A DNA stretch of 49,917 bases from the NCBI GenBank assembly GCA_018266355.1, contig JAFEAP010000029.1, positions 859,137 to 909,053 on the forward strand, read 5' to 3'. The notes beneath the pieces are model-generated. The model had not been told where the DNA came from. It was given only the letters and a program-made list of their open reading frames with translations, and ran no database searches. Within the stretch, counting starts at the first letter, position 1; the number at the start of each line of letters is the position of its first letter. Below, one piece after another: positions 1 through 8,274 of this stretch. The translations under genes were made by a program, and so were the position numbers. Origin of the DNA: Bdellovibrionales bacterium. Lineage in GTDB: Bacteria; Bdellovibrionota; UBA1018.

Positions 1-731
1 GTGGCGAGCGAGCTCGAATCGTAGACGCGAAGGGTGTCGGTCGTTCCGCTGAAGAGCGCGAGCACGCGTCCGGTTTCGGGCGAGTAGCTGCAATCGACGA
101 CGTCCGTCGTGCCGCCGATTCCGGAAGAAGCGGTGGCGGTTTGGACGCCGGCCGAGGTGTAGGCTCGCACGACGTCGGTACCCGTCGAGCACTGGACGAA
201 TCCTCCGTCATCCATCATCGCGATTCCCGTCCCCGTCGTCTGGAGCGCCTTCGGCCAACCGGACGTGACGCGAATCCGGTTCGAATCGAATTTCTCGACG
301 TTGTTCGATTCGACGATGAGGAGTTCGCCGAGCGAGTTTCCGGTCAGACCCCGTAGATTTCCGCTCAGGGCCGTGTCGCTGATGTAGTTCTCGGCCGGGG
401 CGTCGGGCTCGGTGAGATCGACTCTCAAAACGCGGTCGACCCCGTCGACGACGAAGTAGAGGTAGTTCCCGAATTGGTGGAGTCCGTAGATCGACTCGCT
501 CGATCCGGCCGGTAGCCGAAAGAGCTGGCGAACGTAATTTCCGTTCGGATCGAAAAGGGCGATGTCTTTCGTGTTCGCGTTCGAAACGACGAAGTAGTCG
601 GAGAGAGCGGACTCGCTCAAACTCAAAAACGACAGCTTCTTGCCGCACCCGATGCCGAGGGCGGAAAGAGACAGGATGAGGGCGAGGAGAAAGGTCCTCG
701 CGGAAAGGAGAGGGTGGCCTGTTCGTTCCAT
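1..731 (-). CDS. Exported lipoprotein, NHL/propeller-like (3' end outside window)
   Basis: The frame is open from an ATG at 731 down to base 1, so about 243 residues of the N-terminal part are visible and the stop lies outside the window. Residues 12-29 form a hydrophobic signal ending in a lipobox (LGIGC, Cys29), so it should be lipid-anchored. The rest alternates short strands with turns such as FDPNGNYVRQLF, VDGVDRVLRVDL and ETGRVLALFSG, which resembles NHL/strictosidine-type beta-propeller repeats. A purine-rich AGGAAG lies just before the ATG. The substrate is unknown. The propeller call is inference from the repeat pattern. Confidence 0.75.
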   Translation of the reverse strand, partial: MERTGHPLLSARTFLLALILSLSALGIGCGKKLSFLSLSESALSDYFVVSNANTKDIALFDPNGNYVRQLFRLPAGSSESIYGLHQFGNYLYFVVDGVDRVLRVDLTEPDAPAENYISDTALSGNLRGLTGNSLGELLIVESNNVEKFDSNRIRVTSGWPKALQTTGTGIAMMDDGGFVQCSTGTDVVRAYTSAGVQTATASSGIGGTTDVVDCSYSPETGRVLALFSGTTDTLRVYDSSSLA

Positions 732-1034
732 AGACTTCCTATAGATTCCATCGGACGGTGGGTCCGAATCCTTTAGAAAAGAAGGAACGGAAGTCCGACC
801 CGATTTAGACTTTTCTCTCCGAAAATCGCCGAGTTGACGCATAGGGTGAGTGAGGTGAATCCGAGCGAAGGCGTGGCGGCAATTCAACCGGTCGAGCTCG
901 GCGCGAGGCGTTTTCGGGAGGCCTTACTCGAACCGCACGCCAGAGAACAACGGCGTGCGTCTCCGATTGACGGGCGCATGGGTTGCACGTTGAATTCCTA
1001 GTCTAGGTTCAATCCCCAAGAAGGAGTTCTCCGC
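732..1034. other. Intergenic region between divergent genes
   Basis: No convincing gene is seen in these 303 bases. A short hairpin (TCGGAC/GTCCGA, around 753-769) sits just upstream of the lipoprotein gene. A possible sigma70 promoter for the VOC gene is TTGACG at 967-972 with TTGAAT at 990-995, spaced by 17. The 3' end carries the ribosome binding site AAGAAGGAG (about 1018-1026). The promoter call is weak. Confidence 0.4.
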
Positions 1035-1514
1035 ATGTCGAAGGCATACGTTTGCGTTTGGTCCGATCAGAGCGCCGCCGAAATGGTCAAATTCTACAAA
1101 TCCGTCTTCAAAGGCACGAAGGTCGGGAAGTACGCCTACTGGGGTAAAAATCCCATGGGCGTCAAGAAGGGTTCCGTGCTGACCGCGCACATCACGATCC
1201 TCGGTCAGAAGATCATGCTCTTGAACGGGTACATGAAGATGCCCTTCAACGAATCCATTTCGTTCGTCGTGCCTTGTAAAACGCAGCGGGAGATCGACAC
1301 CTACTGGAAGAAGCTTTGTTCCGGCGGCGGTAAACCCGTCGAGTGCGGATGGGTGATCGACAAGTTCGGGGTGCGTTGGCAGATCGCGCCGGCCCAGTTC
1401 GACGTCTGGAACACGACGAAGAACACGAAGAAGAAAGAAGCGATGATGGCGGCGATGTGGACGATGAAGAAGCTCGACCTCAAGAAGCTGAAGGCGGCCT
1501 TCGACGGCGCCTGA
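1035..1514 (+). CDS. VOC/PhnB-like (glyoxalase-fold) protein
   Basis: A 159-residue soluble protein with no signal peptide. The first 115 residues have the pattern of a PhnB/3-demethylubiquinone-methyltransferase-like VOC domain: a strand, then a helix AAEMVKFYKSVF, a central LTAHITILGQKIMLLNG strand pair, and a late WVIDKFGVRWQIAP segment, which is typical of this family. The last 45 residues are Lys- and Met-rich and helical, with repeated KK pairs. The family binds metals or small molecules, but members are mostly of unknown substrate. The start is fixed by a strong AAGAAGGAG about 9 bases upstream. The gene is monocistronic. Confidence 0.8.
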   Translation: MSKAYVCVWSDQSAAEMVKFYKSVFKGTKVGKYAYWGKNPMGVKKGSVLTAHITILGQKIMLLNGYMKMPFNESISFVVPCKTQREIDTYWKKLCSGGGKPVECGWVIDKFGVRWQIAPAQFDVWNTTKNTKKKEAMMAAMWTMKKLDLKKLKAAFDGA

Positions 1515-1631
1515 GTCGCGAGGAGCGGGTCAGAATCGACCCACCTCGTAATGAATTGGGATAAATATTTAATCAAGATTCCTTAATGGGATTCCTAACC
1601 GGAACTAACCTCCGGACGCCAAATTGGTGTC

Positions 1632-3152
1632 ATGGAATCGTTCGGATTCGGAAAATGGAATCTTCGAGTCTTTGTCAGCGGGCTGGTGGCACTCACGGCT
1701 TCGACGGCCACGTTTTCGGCCGACGATAGCGACGCGAAACGCGCGGATGTCTACGGGAAGGACTCGGTCTACTCTTTCCGATTCGTGCGTGAGGCGGGAA
1801 CCGAAGGAGACCGGTGGAGCCTCGCGGATTCGAAGCGCACGGAAATGAAAACCACGCGCGCCGCGAAGGAAATCCCTGCTGCGCGAAACCGTTCGCCGGC
1901 GTCGTATCGGCCGAAAGCGCGAAAGAAGAGTTCGACCGAACCTCAGAAAACCGAGGGAGTGACGGAACCCGCGGTCGCAACCGTTCCTTCGGACGCCGTT
2001 CCGAGCGGTTCGGAAGAGGATTTCGGATTTTCCGGAGGATGGGGTGGGGGAAGGTCTCGGCTCGCGTCGCTCGGGGTCTCGGCCGGCCTCGTTTACAAAG
2101 CGGATTGGGTCCGTGCGGCGAGCGGTGGGAACGAGCGCAAGACCATGTATCTGCAGAACTTGGACGTGCGTCTACTCGTCGACGTCGAAAAACTCGCGGG
2201 ATTTCGAGGCTTGCAGATTTACGCGAGCGGCACCGGCGACTGGGGTGCCGACCGGGGCCAAAAACCGAGCGGAGCGGTGGGGGACGCGCAGGGAACGAGT
2301 AATATCGAAACGAGTACGGACTCCTTCAGGCTTTACGAAGCCTGGGCCCAGCAAAACTTCTCCGACGACAAAGTTTCGTTTCTAGTCGGAATCCACGATT
2401 TGAATTCCGAATTTTACGTGACCGATAGTTCGACGCTTCTTTTAAATTCCAGTTTCGGCGTCGGCAAGGAATTCTCCCAGTCGGGAAGCGGCGGGCCCTC
2501 GATCTTTCCATATCCGACAACGGCGGCTCGTCTAAAGGTCTCGCCCGCGCCCGATTTCACCCTCCAGTCCGGTGCGTTCAACGCCGTCGCGACCGATTCG
2601 TCCCGTCCGGACCAAGCGCATTATTCGTTTTCCGGATCGGATGGCGTGCTATTCGTTACAGAAGCGGATTACTTGACCGGCGGCGACCGACCGGCGAAGT
2701 ACGGCGTCGGGTATTGGACATACTCCCGGACCTTCGACTCGCTTTCGGAAAACGTCACGGACGCCGGTGGCGGAACCCAATCGAAACAGGTGCCGAGCAG
2801 CGGCGTCTATTTTCTTTGGGACCGGGCCTGGAGCCGCGCGTTTTCGACTTTCGCACGCTACGGGATCGCGAACTCTTTGGCGCTTTCGGTGAAGAACGAT
2901 CTCTCGGTAGGAACGCTGATTCGCGGGCCGATCTCTGCCCGGCCGAGCGACAAGCTCGGTTTCGGGATCACCCGCGCCTCCACGCCCGGTTCGGCAGAGA
3001 ATGCGGAGACGACCTACGAGGGGAGTTACCGAGCGGAACTCGGTCGGGGTTTCGCCCTTCAGCCCGATTTGCAGTTCGTGCATCGGCCGAACTTCGGTTC
3101 TTCGACGGCGGACGCTTTGGTGAGCACCCTAAGGGTGGAAATCAGCTTTTAA
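1632..3152 (+). CDS. OprB-family carbohydrate-type porin
   Basis: A 506-residue outer-membrane protein. An N-terminal signal (about residues 1-30) is followed by roughly 80 residues of Lys/Arg/Ser/Pro-rich low-complexity linker (to about residue 120) and then by a barrel of alternating amphipathic strands ending in [10 protein letters not shown], with the terminal Phe expected for BAM insertion. The segments [20 protein letters not shown] and [14 protein letters not shown] match OprB carbohydrate-selective porins. The long basic linker before the barrel is unusual for the family. No clear Shine-Dalgarno precedes the ATG; an AT-rich tract lies at 1549-1590. The MCP gene follows after 11 bases, so the two are probably co-transcribed. 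Confidence 0.82.
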   Translation: MESFGFGKWNLRVFVSGLVALTASTATFSADDSDAKRADVYGKDSVYSFRFVREAGTEGDRWSLADSKRTEMKTTRAAKEIPAARNRSPASYRPKARKKSSTEPQKTEGVTEPAVATVPSDAVPSGSEEDFGFSGGWGGGRSRLASLGVSAGLVYKADWVRAASGGNERKTMYLQNLDVRLLVDVEKLAGFRGLQIYASGTGDWGADRGQKPSGAVGDAQGTSNIETSTDSFRLYEAWAQQNFSDDKVSFLVGIHDLNSEFYVTDSSTLLLNSSFGVGKEFSQSGSGGPSIFPYPTTAARLKVSPAPDFTLQSGAFNAVATDSSRPDQAHYSFSGSDGVLFVTEADYLTGGDRPAKYGVGYWTYSRTFDSLSENVTDAGGGTQSKQVPSSGVYFLWDRAWSRAFSTFARYGIANSLALSVKNDLSVGTLIRGPISARPSDKLGFGITRASTPGSAENAETTYEGSYRAELGRGFALQPDLQFVHRPNFGSSTADALVSTLRVEISF

Positions 3153-3163
3153 GGGAGACGATT

Positions 3164-4789
3164 ATGAAACTCAACACGGTGATTTTCTCGGCTGCGATCG
3201 TGCTTTTCGGACTGAGCGGAATCGTATCGATCGAAACGATGATTTCGCTTCGATCGGTGCGGTCAGGGTACCAACTCCTCGAGGTGGAAAACGGAATTGA
3301 GATCGCGCTCCAATCCGCCAAATATCACATCGTGCAAATCCAGCAATTTCTGACCGATGCTTCGTTGACCAAGGAAAAAGACAGCATCCGTGAGGCGAAG
3401 GAAAACCTGGATGCGTTGGATGCGGATATCGCGAAGCTCGTCCTCCTTCGCCCGGAAAAGCGCGAGGTCTACCAGAAGGTTTCCTCACAAGCCCACGAGA
3501 TGTCGGAAGTCGGGTTAGAAATGACGACGGCCTATTGGAAGAGCGGTCAGGCGGCGGGCGACGCGATCATGAAACGCCCCGGCACGGGGCTCGACGCGAC
3601 TTCGGAACGACTAGGTAAAACCCTGGACGAGATCGCGGCGGGAGCCGATAAGCGCCAGTCCGATACGTTCTCGAATCTGGGGCGTATACTCGAGTCCTTT
3701 CAGGCGCGAACGCTCGCGATTTCGTTGCTTTCGATCCTGATCTGCGGCCTTTCGTTCTACTTCATCTACCGTAAGACGAAGCCGCTCGCCCAGACTGCGG
3801 CCGACCTCGCGACGAATTCTCGGACGTTGAGGTCCGCGGCCCAGAACCTTAGCGCGAGCGCCTCGGGAATCGCGGCCGCGAGTTCCCAACAAGCGGCCGC
3901 TACCCAGCAGACCGCCGCGAGCCTCGAGGAAATCCGTGCCATGGTGGGAAGGACCTTCGAGGGCGCCGAAGGACTGGGCCGAAGCGCTTCGGATTCGAAT
4001 AAATCCGTGAGCGAAGGAAAGGTCGGGTTGAACGAACTCGTCGACAGACTTCATACGATCGAATCGGGCTCCGCCCGAATGGTATCGGACGTCCAAGCGG
4101 GCAATCGGGAGGTGATGGGAATCGTATCGATCATCTCCGAAATAGGAAACAAGACGAAAGTCATCAACGATATCGTGTTTCAGACGAAACTCCTCTCGTT
4201 CAACGCCTCGGTCGAGGCCGCCCGCGCCGGGGAGCACGGCAAGGGATTCGCGGTGGTCGCGGAAGAAGTCGGTAATCTCGCGGGAATGAGCGGAAGGGCG
4301 GCGAGCGAGATTTCCTCTATGCTTTCCGACGGGATCGCGAAGGTGGAGTCGATCATCCAGGAAAATAATCGAAAGGTCGAAGGCTCGATTCGATCGAGCC
4401 GCGAGGAGATTTCGGCGGGCGTGGAGTCGGCCAAGCTCGTTCAGGCGACGTTCGACCGCATCGTCGATCAAGTCGCGGATGTCAGCCGAGTCGGCGACGA
4501 GATCAAATCCGCGCTCGGAGAGCAAAAACGCGGAATCGAGGAAATCGGTAAGGCGATCGCTTCCCTAGAGCAAACGACGATCGCTAACGCGAACGCATCC
4601 GGGGAGGTCGCGAAGGTCAGCCAGTCGACTTCCCAAACCGTCGAGCAACTCGACGAGTCGGTGCGGGCGATTCAGTTCGCGGTTTCCGGCGCTCCGGTCG
4701 CGCGAGCTCGCGAAGAATCGCGTGAAGACTCCGATATTGCCGGCGAACCGTCCGTGATAGAAATGGCGCCGAAAAAGCGTAGCGCATGA
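3164..4789 (+). CDS. Methyl-accepting chemotaxis protein
   Basis: A 541-residue transmembrane chemoreceptor. TM1 is at about residues 4-24, followed by a helical periplasmic sensor of about 160 residues (4-helix-bundle type) and TM2 at about 184-204. A long cytoplasmic coiled coil follows, with the signalling tip at about 335-372 ([19 protein letters not shown], then [16 protein letters not shown]), the invariant CheA/CheW-binding hairpin. No recognisable HAMP domain links TM2 to the coiled coil. The upstream in-frame extension is rejected: this ATG has GGGAG 7 bases before it and starts directly with a membrane segment. Its closeness to the porin gene suggests a sensor for the porin's substrate, which is inference. 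Confidence 0.93.
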   Translation: MKLNTVIFSAAIVLFGLSGIVSIETMISLRSVRSGYQLLEVENGIEIALQSAKYHIVQIQQFLTDASLTKEKDSIREAKENLDALDADIAKLVLLRPEKREVYQKVSSQAHEMSEVGLEMTTAYWKSGQAAGDAIMKRPGTGLDATSERLGKTLDEIAAGADKRQSDTFSNLGRILESFQARTLAISLLSILICGLSFYFIYRKTKPLAQTAADLATNSRTLRSAAQNLSASASGIAAASSQQAAATQQTAASLEEIRAMVGRTFEGAEGLGRSASDSNKSVSEGKVGLNELVDRLHTIESGSARMVSDVQAGNREVMGIVSIISEIGNKTKVINDIVFQTKLLSFNASVEAARAGEHGKGFAVVAEEVGNLAGMSGRAASEISSMLSDGIAKVESIIQENNRKVEGSIRSSREEISAGVESAKLVQATFDRIVDQVADVSRVGDEIKSALGEQKRGIEEIGKAIASLEQTTIANANASGEVAKVSQSTSQTVEQLDESVRAIQFAVSGAPVARAREESREDSDIAGEPSVIEMAPKKRSA

Positions 4790-5045
4790 AATTCACCGGG
4801 TCAGGGGATCGGCGAAGCTGAATGACTTGATTTCGAAGAGGTGCCCCCGAGGAATTCGTCCCCTCGCGATCGCGCCTTCCCGGCGCGCTCTCCGGGGCCG
4901 GGCTGCGGGCTAAGTCGCGCCTCCTGCGCGCCTTGCCGAATCGGATCGCTTCGCGATCCGACTCGGCCGCTCCTCGCTGTTCGAGTCCCTCCGCAAATAC
5001 CAGAATCGGTGTCAGGAAAGATCGAGTGGCTTCGAAGTTTCTTAG
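4790..5045. other. GC-rich intergenic region with hairpin
   Basis: No supported gene. A perfect 9-base-pair hairpin lies at 4941-4961 (TCGGATCGC, loop TTC, GCGATCCGA). It has no T-tract, so it is not a classical terminator. The surrounding GC-rich, palindrome-bearing sequence next to a tRNA resembles dispersed intergenic repeats, but no second copy is seen in this window. Confidence 0.45.
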
Positions 5046-5122
5046 TGGTGGGCCCTGAGGGACTCGAACCCCCGACCAAGCGGTTATGAGCCGCCAGCTC
5101 TAACCAGCTGAGCTAAGGGCCC
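5046..5122 (-). tRNA. ileX-like: tRNA-Ile2 (CAU anticodon, lysidine-type)
   Basis: A full cloverleaf on the minus strand: acceptor GGGCCCT pairs with AGGGCCC, D-arm GCTC/GAGC, anticodon stem GGCGG/CCGCT around the loop CTCATAA (anticodon CAT), T-arm around TTCGAGT, and an encoded CCA (5046-5048). CAT could mean Met or Ile2. The body, especially TTAGCTCAG and the CTCATAA-CCGC-TTGGTCG stretch, matches the bacterial Ile(CAU) pattern rather than elongator or initiator Met. C34 would then be changed to lysidine by TilS. Confidence 0.88.
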
Positions 5123-5135
5123 CACTCACAGGGCG

Positions 5136-5165
5136 AAACTACCAAGCGGTCACTCGCCGTGGCAA
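5136..5165 (-). promoter_or_regulatory. Promoter of tRNA-Ile2
   Basis: On the minus strand TTGCCA (5165-5160) and TAGTTT (5141-5136) are 18 bases apart, and the predicted start is a few bases before the tRNA. The same TAGTTT -10 hexamer precedes tRNA-Asn in this window. Confidence 0.55.
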
Positions 5166-6109
5166 GCGCTACCGGGAGTATAGAGGCACCGAATCGACGC
5201 ACGATCCTTCTCGCTTAAGCCGAGACGGATCTCGAATTCATGCCGATCCGCGGAAACGTGGTGGGAGATCGACCGGAGCCCGTCCTCGAAAAAAAGGCCC
5301 GGCCAGCGCACGAGCGGCAGCCCCGCGCGCGGGAGCTTCGCCGGATCGGTACCCGCCGTCGCGACCTGGTAGTGGAGGCCCGTCTTCGTCGTCAGCGTAT
5401 CGAGAAAGCAGTAGGACATGATCGAGGCCGGATCGTATTTCGTCAGCAAAACGGGCGCGCTCGTGCGAACCATCGATTGGCCGTTCGCGTACGCGCAGTT
5501 CGCGCCGCCGTTCGCTTCCGTGCGCTCGTCTTCGTGCAGAAGACCTGCCGCGTGGCCGAACTCGTGGAGTGCGTGCATCTGCAGCAGCTCCGCGGGCGTC
5601 ATCACCGGACTCACGCCCGAGAGCGATTTCAGGTTTTGGAGGTAGACGTAACTCGGCTTTCCGGCGGCGTCCTTCACGTAGACCGGGGAGAGGATCTGGT
5701 GGCCTTCGCGGTCATGGTATTGCCAATACTTCTCGATCCGCATGTTTTCGCCGATGTTCGCTGCACCAAGCGGTCCGCCCGAGCCGAGGTAAACGTAGAT
5801 CTTCGCGCCGGTCGCCGCGGCACAGTCGCGGAATCCGGTGAATTCGAAGCCCGTCGTGTCCATTCGGTACTCCGCGCGGAGGATCGTCTCGAGGAGCGAT
5901 CGTTCGTCGGCGGTCGGGTCGGCGAGGCGAGTTTTCGCGGGCTGAGTGGGGAAGGTCTTCGAGTCCTCGCCGAAGCGCGAGGCCTTCGCCTGTTTCTTCG
6001 AGGCGAAGCAGACCTCGACGGAGTTCGTTCTCCAGTGCGCGTTTTCGATCGTCATCCCGCCGAAAGCGGTGCCCACCACCAGGAACGAAACGAGGGAAAT
6101 GGTTTTCAT
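5150..6109 (-). CDS. Exported metzincin-type zinc metalloprotease
   Basis: A 319-residue protein with a Sec signal peptide (residues 1-18). The zinc site HALHEFGHAAGLLHE (His182, Glu183, His186, His192, then Glu193) is the extended metzincin motif HExxHxxGxxH, with the following Glu as in astacins. The downstream DPASIMSYCF (Met231) is the Met-turn. This combination places it near the M10/M12A matrixin-astacin peptidases, secreted to the periplasm or outside. Several cysteines (34, 96, 205, 234) could form disulfides. There is no clear pro-domain and no visible Shine-Dalgarno. Its 3' end almost touches the tRNA-Ile2 promoter. Confidence 0.88.
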   Translation of the reverse strand: MKTISLVSFLVVGTAFGGMTIENAHWRTNSVEVCFASKKQAKASRFGEDSKTFPTQPAKTRLADPTADERSLLETILRAEYRMDTTGFEFTGFRDCAAATGAKIYVYLGSGGPLGAANIGENMRIEKYWQYHDREGHQILSPVYVKDAAGKPSYVYLQNLKSLSGVSPVMTPAELLQMHALHEFGHAAGLLHEDERTEANGGANCAYANGQSMVRTSAPVLLTKYDPASIMSYCFLDTLTTKTGLHYQVATAGTDPAKLPRAGLPLVRWPGLFFEDGLRSISHHVSADRHEFEIRLGLSEKDRASIRCLYTPGSACHGE

Positions 6110-6256
6110 AGGAGTAGCATTCCACGCCCGTGAAATCGCGCTAGCGCTAAATGCGAGAAGAGGGGGCTAACTCGCGTACAGCGGCTTCCAGGGTGGGTCG
6201 AGAAAGACACATTCCGGAGCGCGCGCCGTTCCAATATCCTATTAAGAAGGGGTTAT

Positions 6257-7504
6257 ATGAGGATTTTTTCCCTCGTCACGGCGCTCGTACTTTTCGGCAC
6301 GGGCTGCGTCTCGCAGAAAGAGAGCGGCGCGAAGCTGCTTTCCGAAGGCAAGACCGCGTCCGACGTTTCGAGCTCGGGACCGCTCACGGTCCCGAATAAC
6401 GTCGCGCCCGCGAACGACTCCGGCGTTTCGAAGGTCGTCCCCGGCCTGCAGCACGCTTGCGCGATCCGGTCGGGCAGGCTCTCGTGTTGGGGCTTGAACA
6501 AGCACGGCCAGATCGGTAACGGCGATTCCGGCGTCTTCGACGGCCAGCCGGATCCGCTCACCGGGACGTCTTACACCGTGAAGGTCGTCCTTTCGCCGTT
6601 CGAAATTTTCGCCGACGGCGTGAGCGACGTCGCTCTCGGCTACGAACACACCTGCGCGATCCGGAACGGCGAGCTCTTCTGCTGGGGCTCGAACGAGTTC
6701 GGTCAAATCGCGGGCGGCGCGAGCACCGGCATCACTTCCTCGCCGGTATCCGTCCTCCAAGGCGTGCGCCAAGTCGCCGCCCACGGCCGGTGGACCTGCG
6801 CGGTTTCGAGCGCGGGCCAACTTCTCTGCTTCGGCACGCGCCTCGTGCGCGCGGCCGACGGTACGGTCTCTCCGGCGCGCGTCTCGAGCACGCCGAAGGT
6901 GATCCTCTCTGCGAACGTCCTCGAAGTTTCCATGAGCGCGAACCACGCGTGCGCGCGCCTTTCCGGCGGCTCGGTCCGCTGCTTCGGCATGAACGCGATG
7001 GGCGAGATCGGGAACGGCGCGAGCGACGGCGTCGACGTCGGCGCCCCTTACGAAGTCTTCCCGAGCGGCGCGACGAGCGTCGTCGTTTCGGATAACCGCT
7101 CCTGCGCGGTCGTTTCCGGCATGTTCAAGTGCTTCGGCGCGAGCCTCGGCGATCGCGAGATCGACCGCACCGCGGGCGCCTGGCGCGCGCCGACGCCGAG
7201 TCCGTACGACGCCGTTTTCTGGAACGGCCTCGCTCCGGGGCTCGAGGTTTCCTCGAGCGGCACCGTGATCGGTTCGAACGGCGATCTCCTCTACGGCTCC
7301 TTCTTCCATGCCGACGGTGCGGCCCAAAAAGTCGCCCTCGGCGTCGCCCAGTTCGCCTACTCCGAAACCGACTCCGTCGGGTGCATGATGTTCCGGAACC
7401 ACGCCGTGAAGTGCTGGGGCCCGAACCTCTTCGGCCAGCTCGGAACCGGCCGCCGCGCCTCCGAGGAATTCCCGATCTTCCAGGCTCGGGACGTGAAATT
7501 CTAA
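6257..7504 (+). CDS. RCC1-repeat lipoprotein
   Basis: A 415-residue exported lipoprotein: a short signal ends in the lipobox FGTGC (Cys17). It then carries at least five RCC1-type propeller blades, recognisable by recurring CAIRSGRLSCWGLNKHGQIG, CAIRNGELFCWGSNEFGQI, CARLSGGSVRCFGMNAMGEIG and CMMFRNHAVKCWGPNLFGQLG. Each blade has a pair of cysteines, unlike the eukaryotic nuclear protein, and these probably form disulfides in the periplasm or on the cell surface. Such bacterial RCC1 proteins are common exported proteins of unknown role. The start is supported by AAGAAGGGG 4 bases upstream. Confidence 0.9.
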   Translation: MRIFSLVTALVLFGTGCVSQKESGAKLLSEGKTASDVSSSGPLTVPNNVAPANDSGVSKVVPGLQHACAIRSGRLSCWGLNKHGQIGNGDSGVFDGQPDPLTGTSYTVKVVLSPFEIFADGVSDVALGYEHTCAIRNGELFCWGSNEFGQIAGGASTGITSSPVSVLQGVRQVAAHGRWTCAVSSAGQLLCFGTRLVRAADGTVSPARVSSTPKVILSANVLEVSMSANHACARLSGGSVRCFGMNAMGEIGNGASDGVDVGAPYEVFPSGATSVVVSDNRSCAVVSGMFKCFGASLGDREIDRTAGAWRAPTPSPYDAVFWNGLAPGLEVSSSGTVIGSNGDLLYGSFFHADGAAQKVALGVAQFAYSETDSVGCMMFRNHAVKCWGPNLFGQLGTGRRASEEFPIFQARDVKF

Positions 7505-7518
7505 GGCTTTTCCGGCCA

Positions 7519-7547
7519 TTGACACAAAGCGTCAAGTCTTTTATAAG
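7519..7547 (+). promoter_or_regulatory. Near-consensus sigma70 promoter, probably leaderless transcript
   Basis: TTGACA (7519-7524), 17-base spacer, TATAAG (7542-7547). The predicted transcription start (about 7554) falls on or next to the ATG at 7555, so the mRNA would have almost no 5' leader. Confidence 0.75.
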
Positions 7548-7554
7548 GGTCGCC

Positions 7555-8139
7555 ATGAAGCGGACCCTCTTCTTGCCCCTGACGGTGCTTGGACTCCTTT
7601 GTTTGCCTCTGCTCGCGGCGGAGGTCGATCCGCGCATCCTCGCGGTCATGCGTAAGGAGCAATCGTCCGCTCAGAGCTTCTGCTTCTCGTTCATGCACGA
7701 CGCGAATTCGCGCGGAGTGAAGGTCGCCGAACGGTGCCTTTCGTTCTCCGCCTCCCGCTATTTCGCGAATATCGGAGCCGCGGAAGCCGATAAGGATCCG
7801 AACGTGACCGGCGATGTCGTTTCCCGGGATCACGGCGAGTTCTGCGCGGCCATCGGCGAGTTCGCGATGCCGGGGAACTGGGTGAAGGACGATTGCCAAG
7901 CGTGGAACCGCGCGCGCGCGGAGCTTTTCGCCCTCGGGGCGAAGGAAGGCACGCCCACGGCGACCCTGGCCGCGAAAATCGATCGGGTCGCGAACGCCCA
8001 CCGCCGCTTCTGCCAATCGCTCGTCCGCGCGGGTTACACCGGCGAACCTTCGGTTTTCGGCACCCGCTCGAGCCTCTGCTTCTCGACCGCGACGAACGCG
8101 AAGGCGACCGATCGCGCGATTTTCCTCGGTGCTTTTTAG
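7555..8139 (+). CDS. Secreted protein of unknown function
   Basis: A 194-residue protein with a clear Sec signal (MKRTLFLPLTVLGLLCLPLLAA). The mature part is helical and holds cysteines in C-x-F or C-x-S settings (SFCFSFMHD, RCLSFSAS, EFCAAIGEF, DDCQAW, RFCQSL, LCFSTA), eight in all, suggesting a disulfide-stabilised exported protein. I do not recognise the family. The start is the first ATG after a near-perfect sigma70 promoter and begins the signal peptide, so the longer upstream frame is not used. The cobalamin riboswitch follows directly. Confidence 0.72.
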   Translation: MKRTLFLPLTVLGLLCLPLLAAEVDPRILAVMRKEQSSAQSFCFSFMHDANSRGVKVAERCLSFSASRYFANIGAAEADKDPNVTGDVVSRDHGEFCAAIGEFAMPGNWVKDDCQAWNRARAELFALGAKEGTPTATLAAKIDRVANAHRRFCQSLVRAGYTGEPSVFGTRSSLCFSTATNAKATDRAIFLGAF

Positions 8140-8144
8140 GCCCG

Positions 8145-8274
8145 CCTTCGATAGCCTTTCGGTGATTCGGAAGCGATGAAGTCCGGTGACGTTTTCCCTC
8201 GGGAGAACCATTCCGGCGCTGGCCCGCAACGGTAAAGCCCGATCTCCTCCGAAGCGTCCACTCTCGGAGGCAGA
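8145..8274 (+). promoter_or_regulatory. Cobalamin riboswitch with SD-sequestering hairpin
   Basis: The conserved core GAAGTCCGGTG, then TTCCGGCGCTGGCCCGCAAC followed by GGTAAAGCC, matches the B12-box region of cobalamin (RF00174-type) riboswitches. Downstream CCTCCGA (8246-8252) is complementary to TCGGAGG (8264-8270), which contains the ribosome binding site GGAGG four bases before the btuB ATG. The arrangement predicts translational shut-off when cobalamin is bound. The 5' edge is approximate. Confidence 0.88.

Noticed and set aside
2714..3163. Long N-terminal extension of the chemotaxis protein
   Set aside because: It lies over the porin's 3' half in another frame; the ATG at 3164 has a ribosome binding site and starts the first membrane helix.
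4841..5089. 82-residue open frame beside the tRNA
   Set aside because: It runs through the tRNA and a GC-rich hairpin region, and has no ribosome binding site.
5240..6133. 297-residue plus-strand open frame
   Set aside because: Antisense to the metalloprotease, whose zinc motif and Met-turn are clear; composition is Arg/Val-rich mirror sequence.
6242..7525. 427-residue open frame on the minus strand
   Set aside because: Antisense to the RCC1 lipoprotein gene; Arg/Glu/Ala-rich without domains or a signal.
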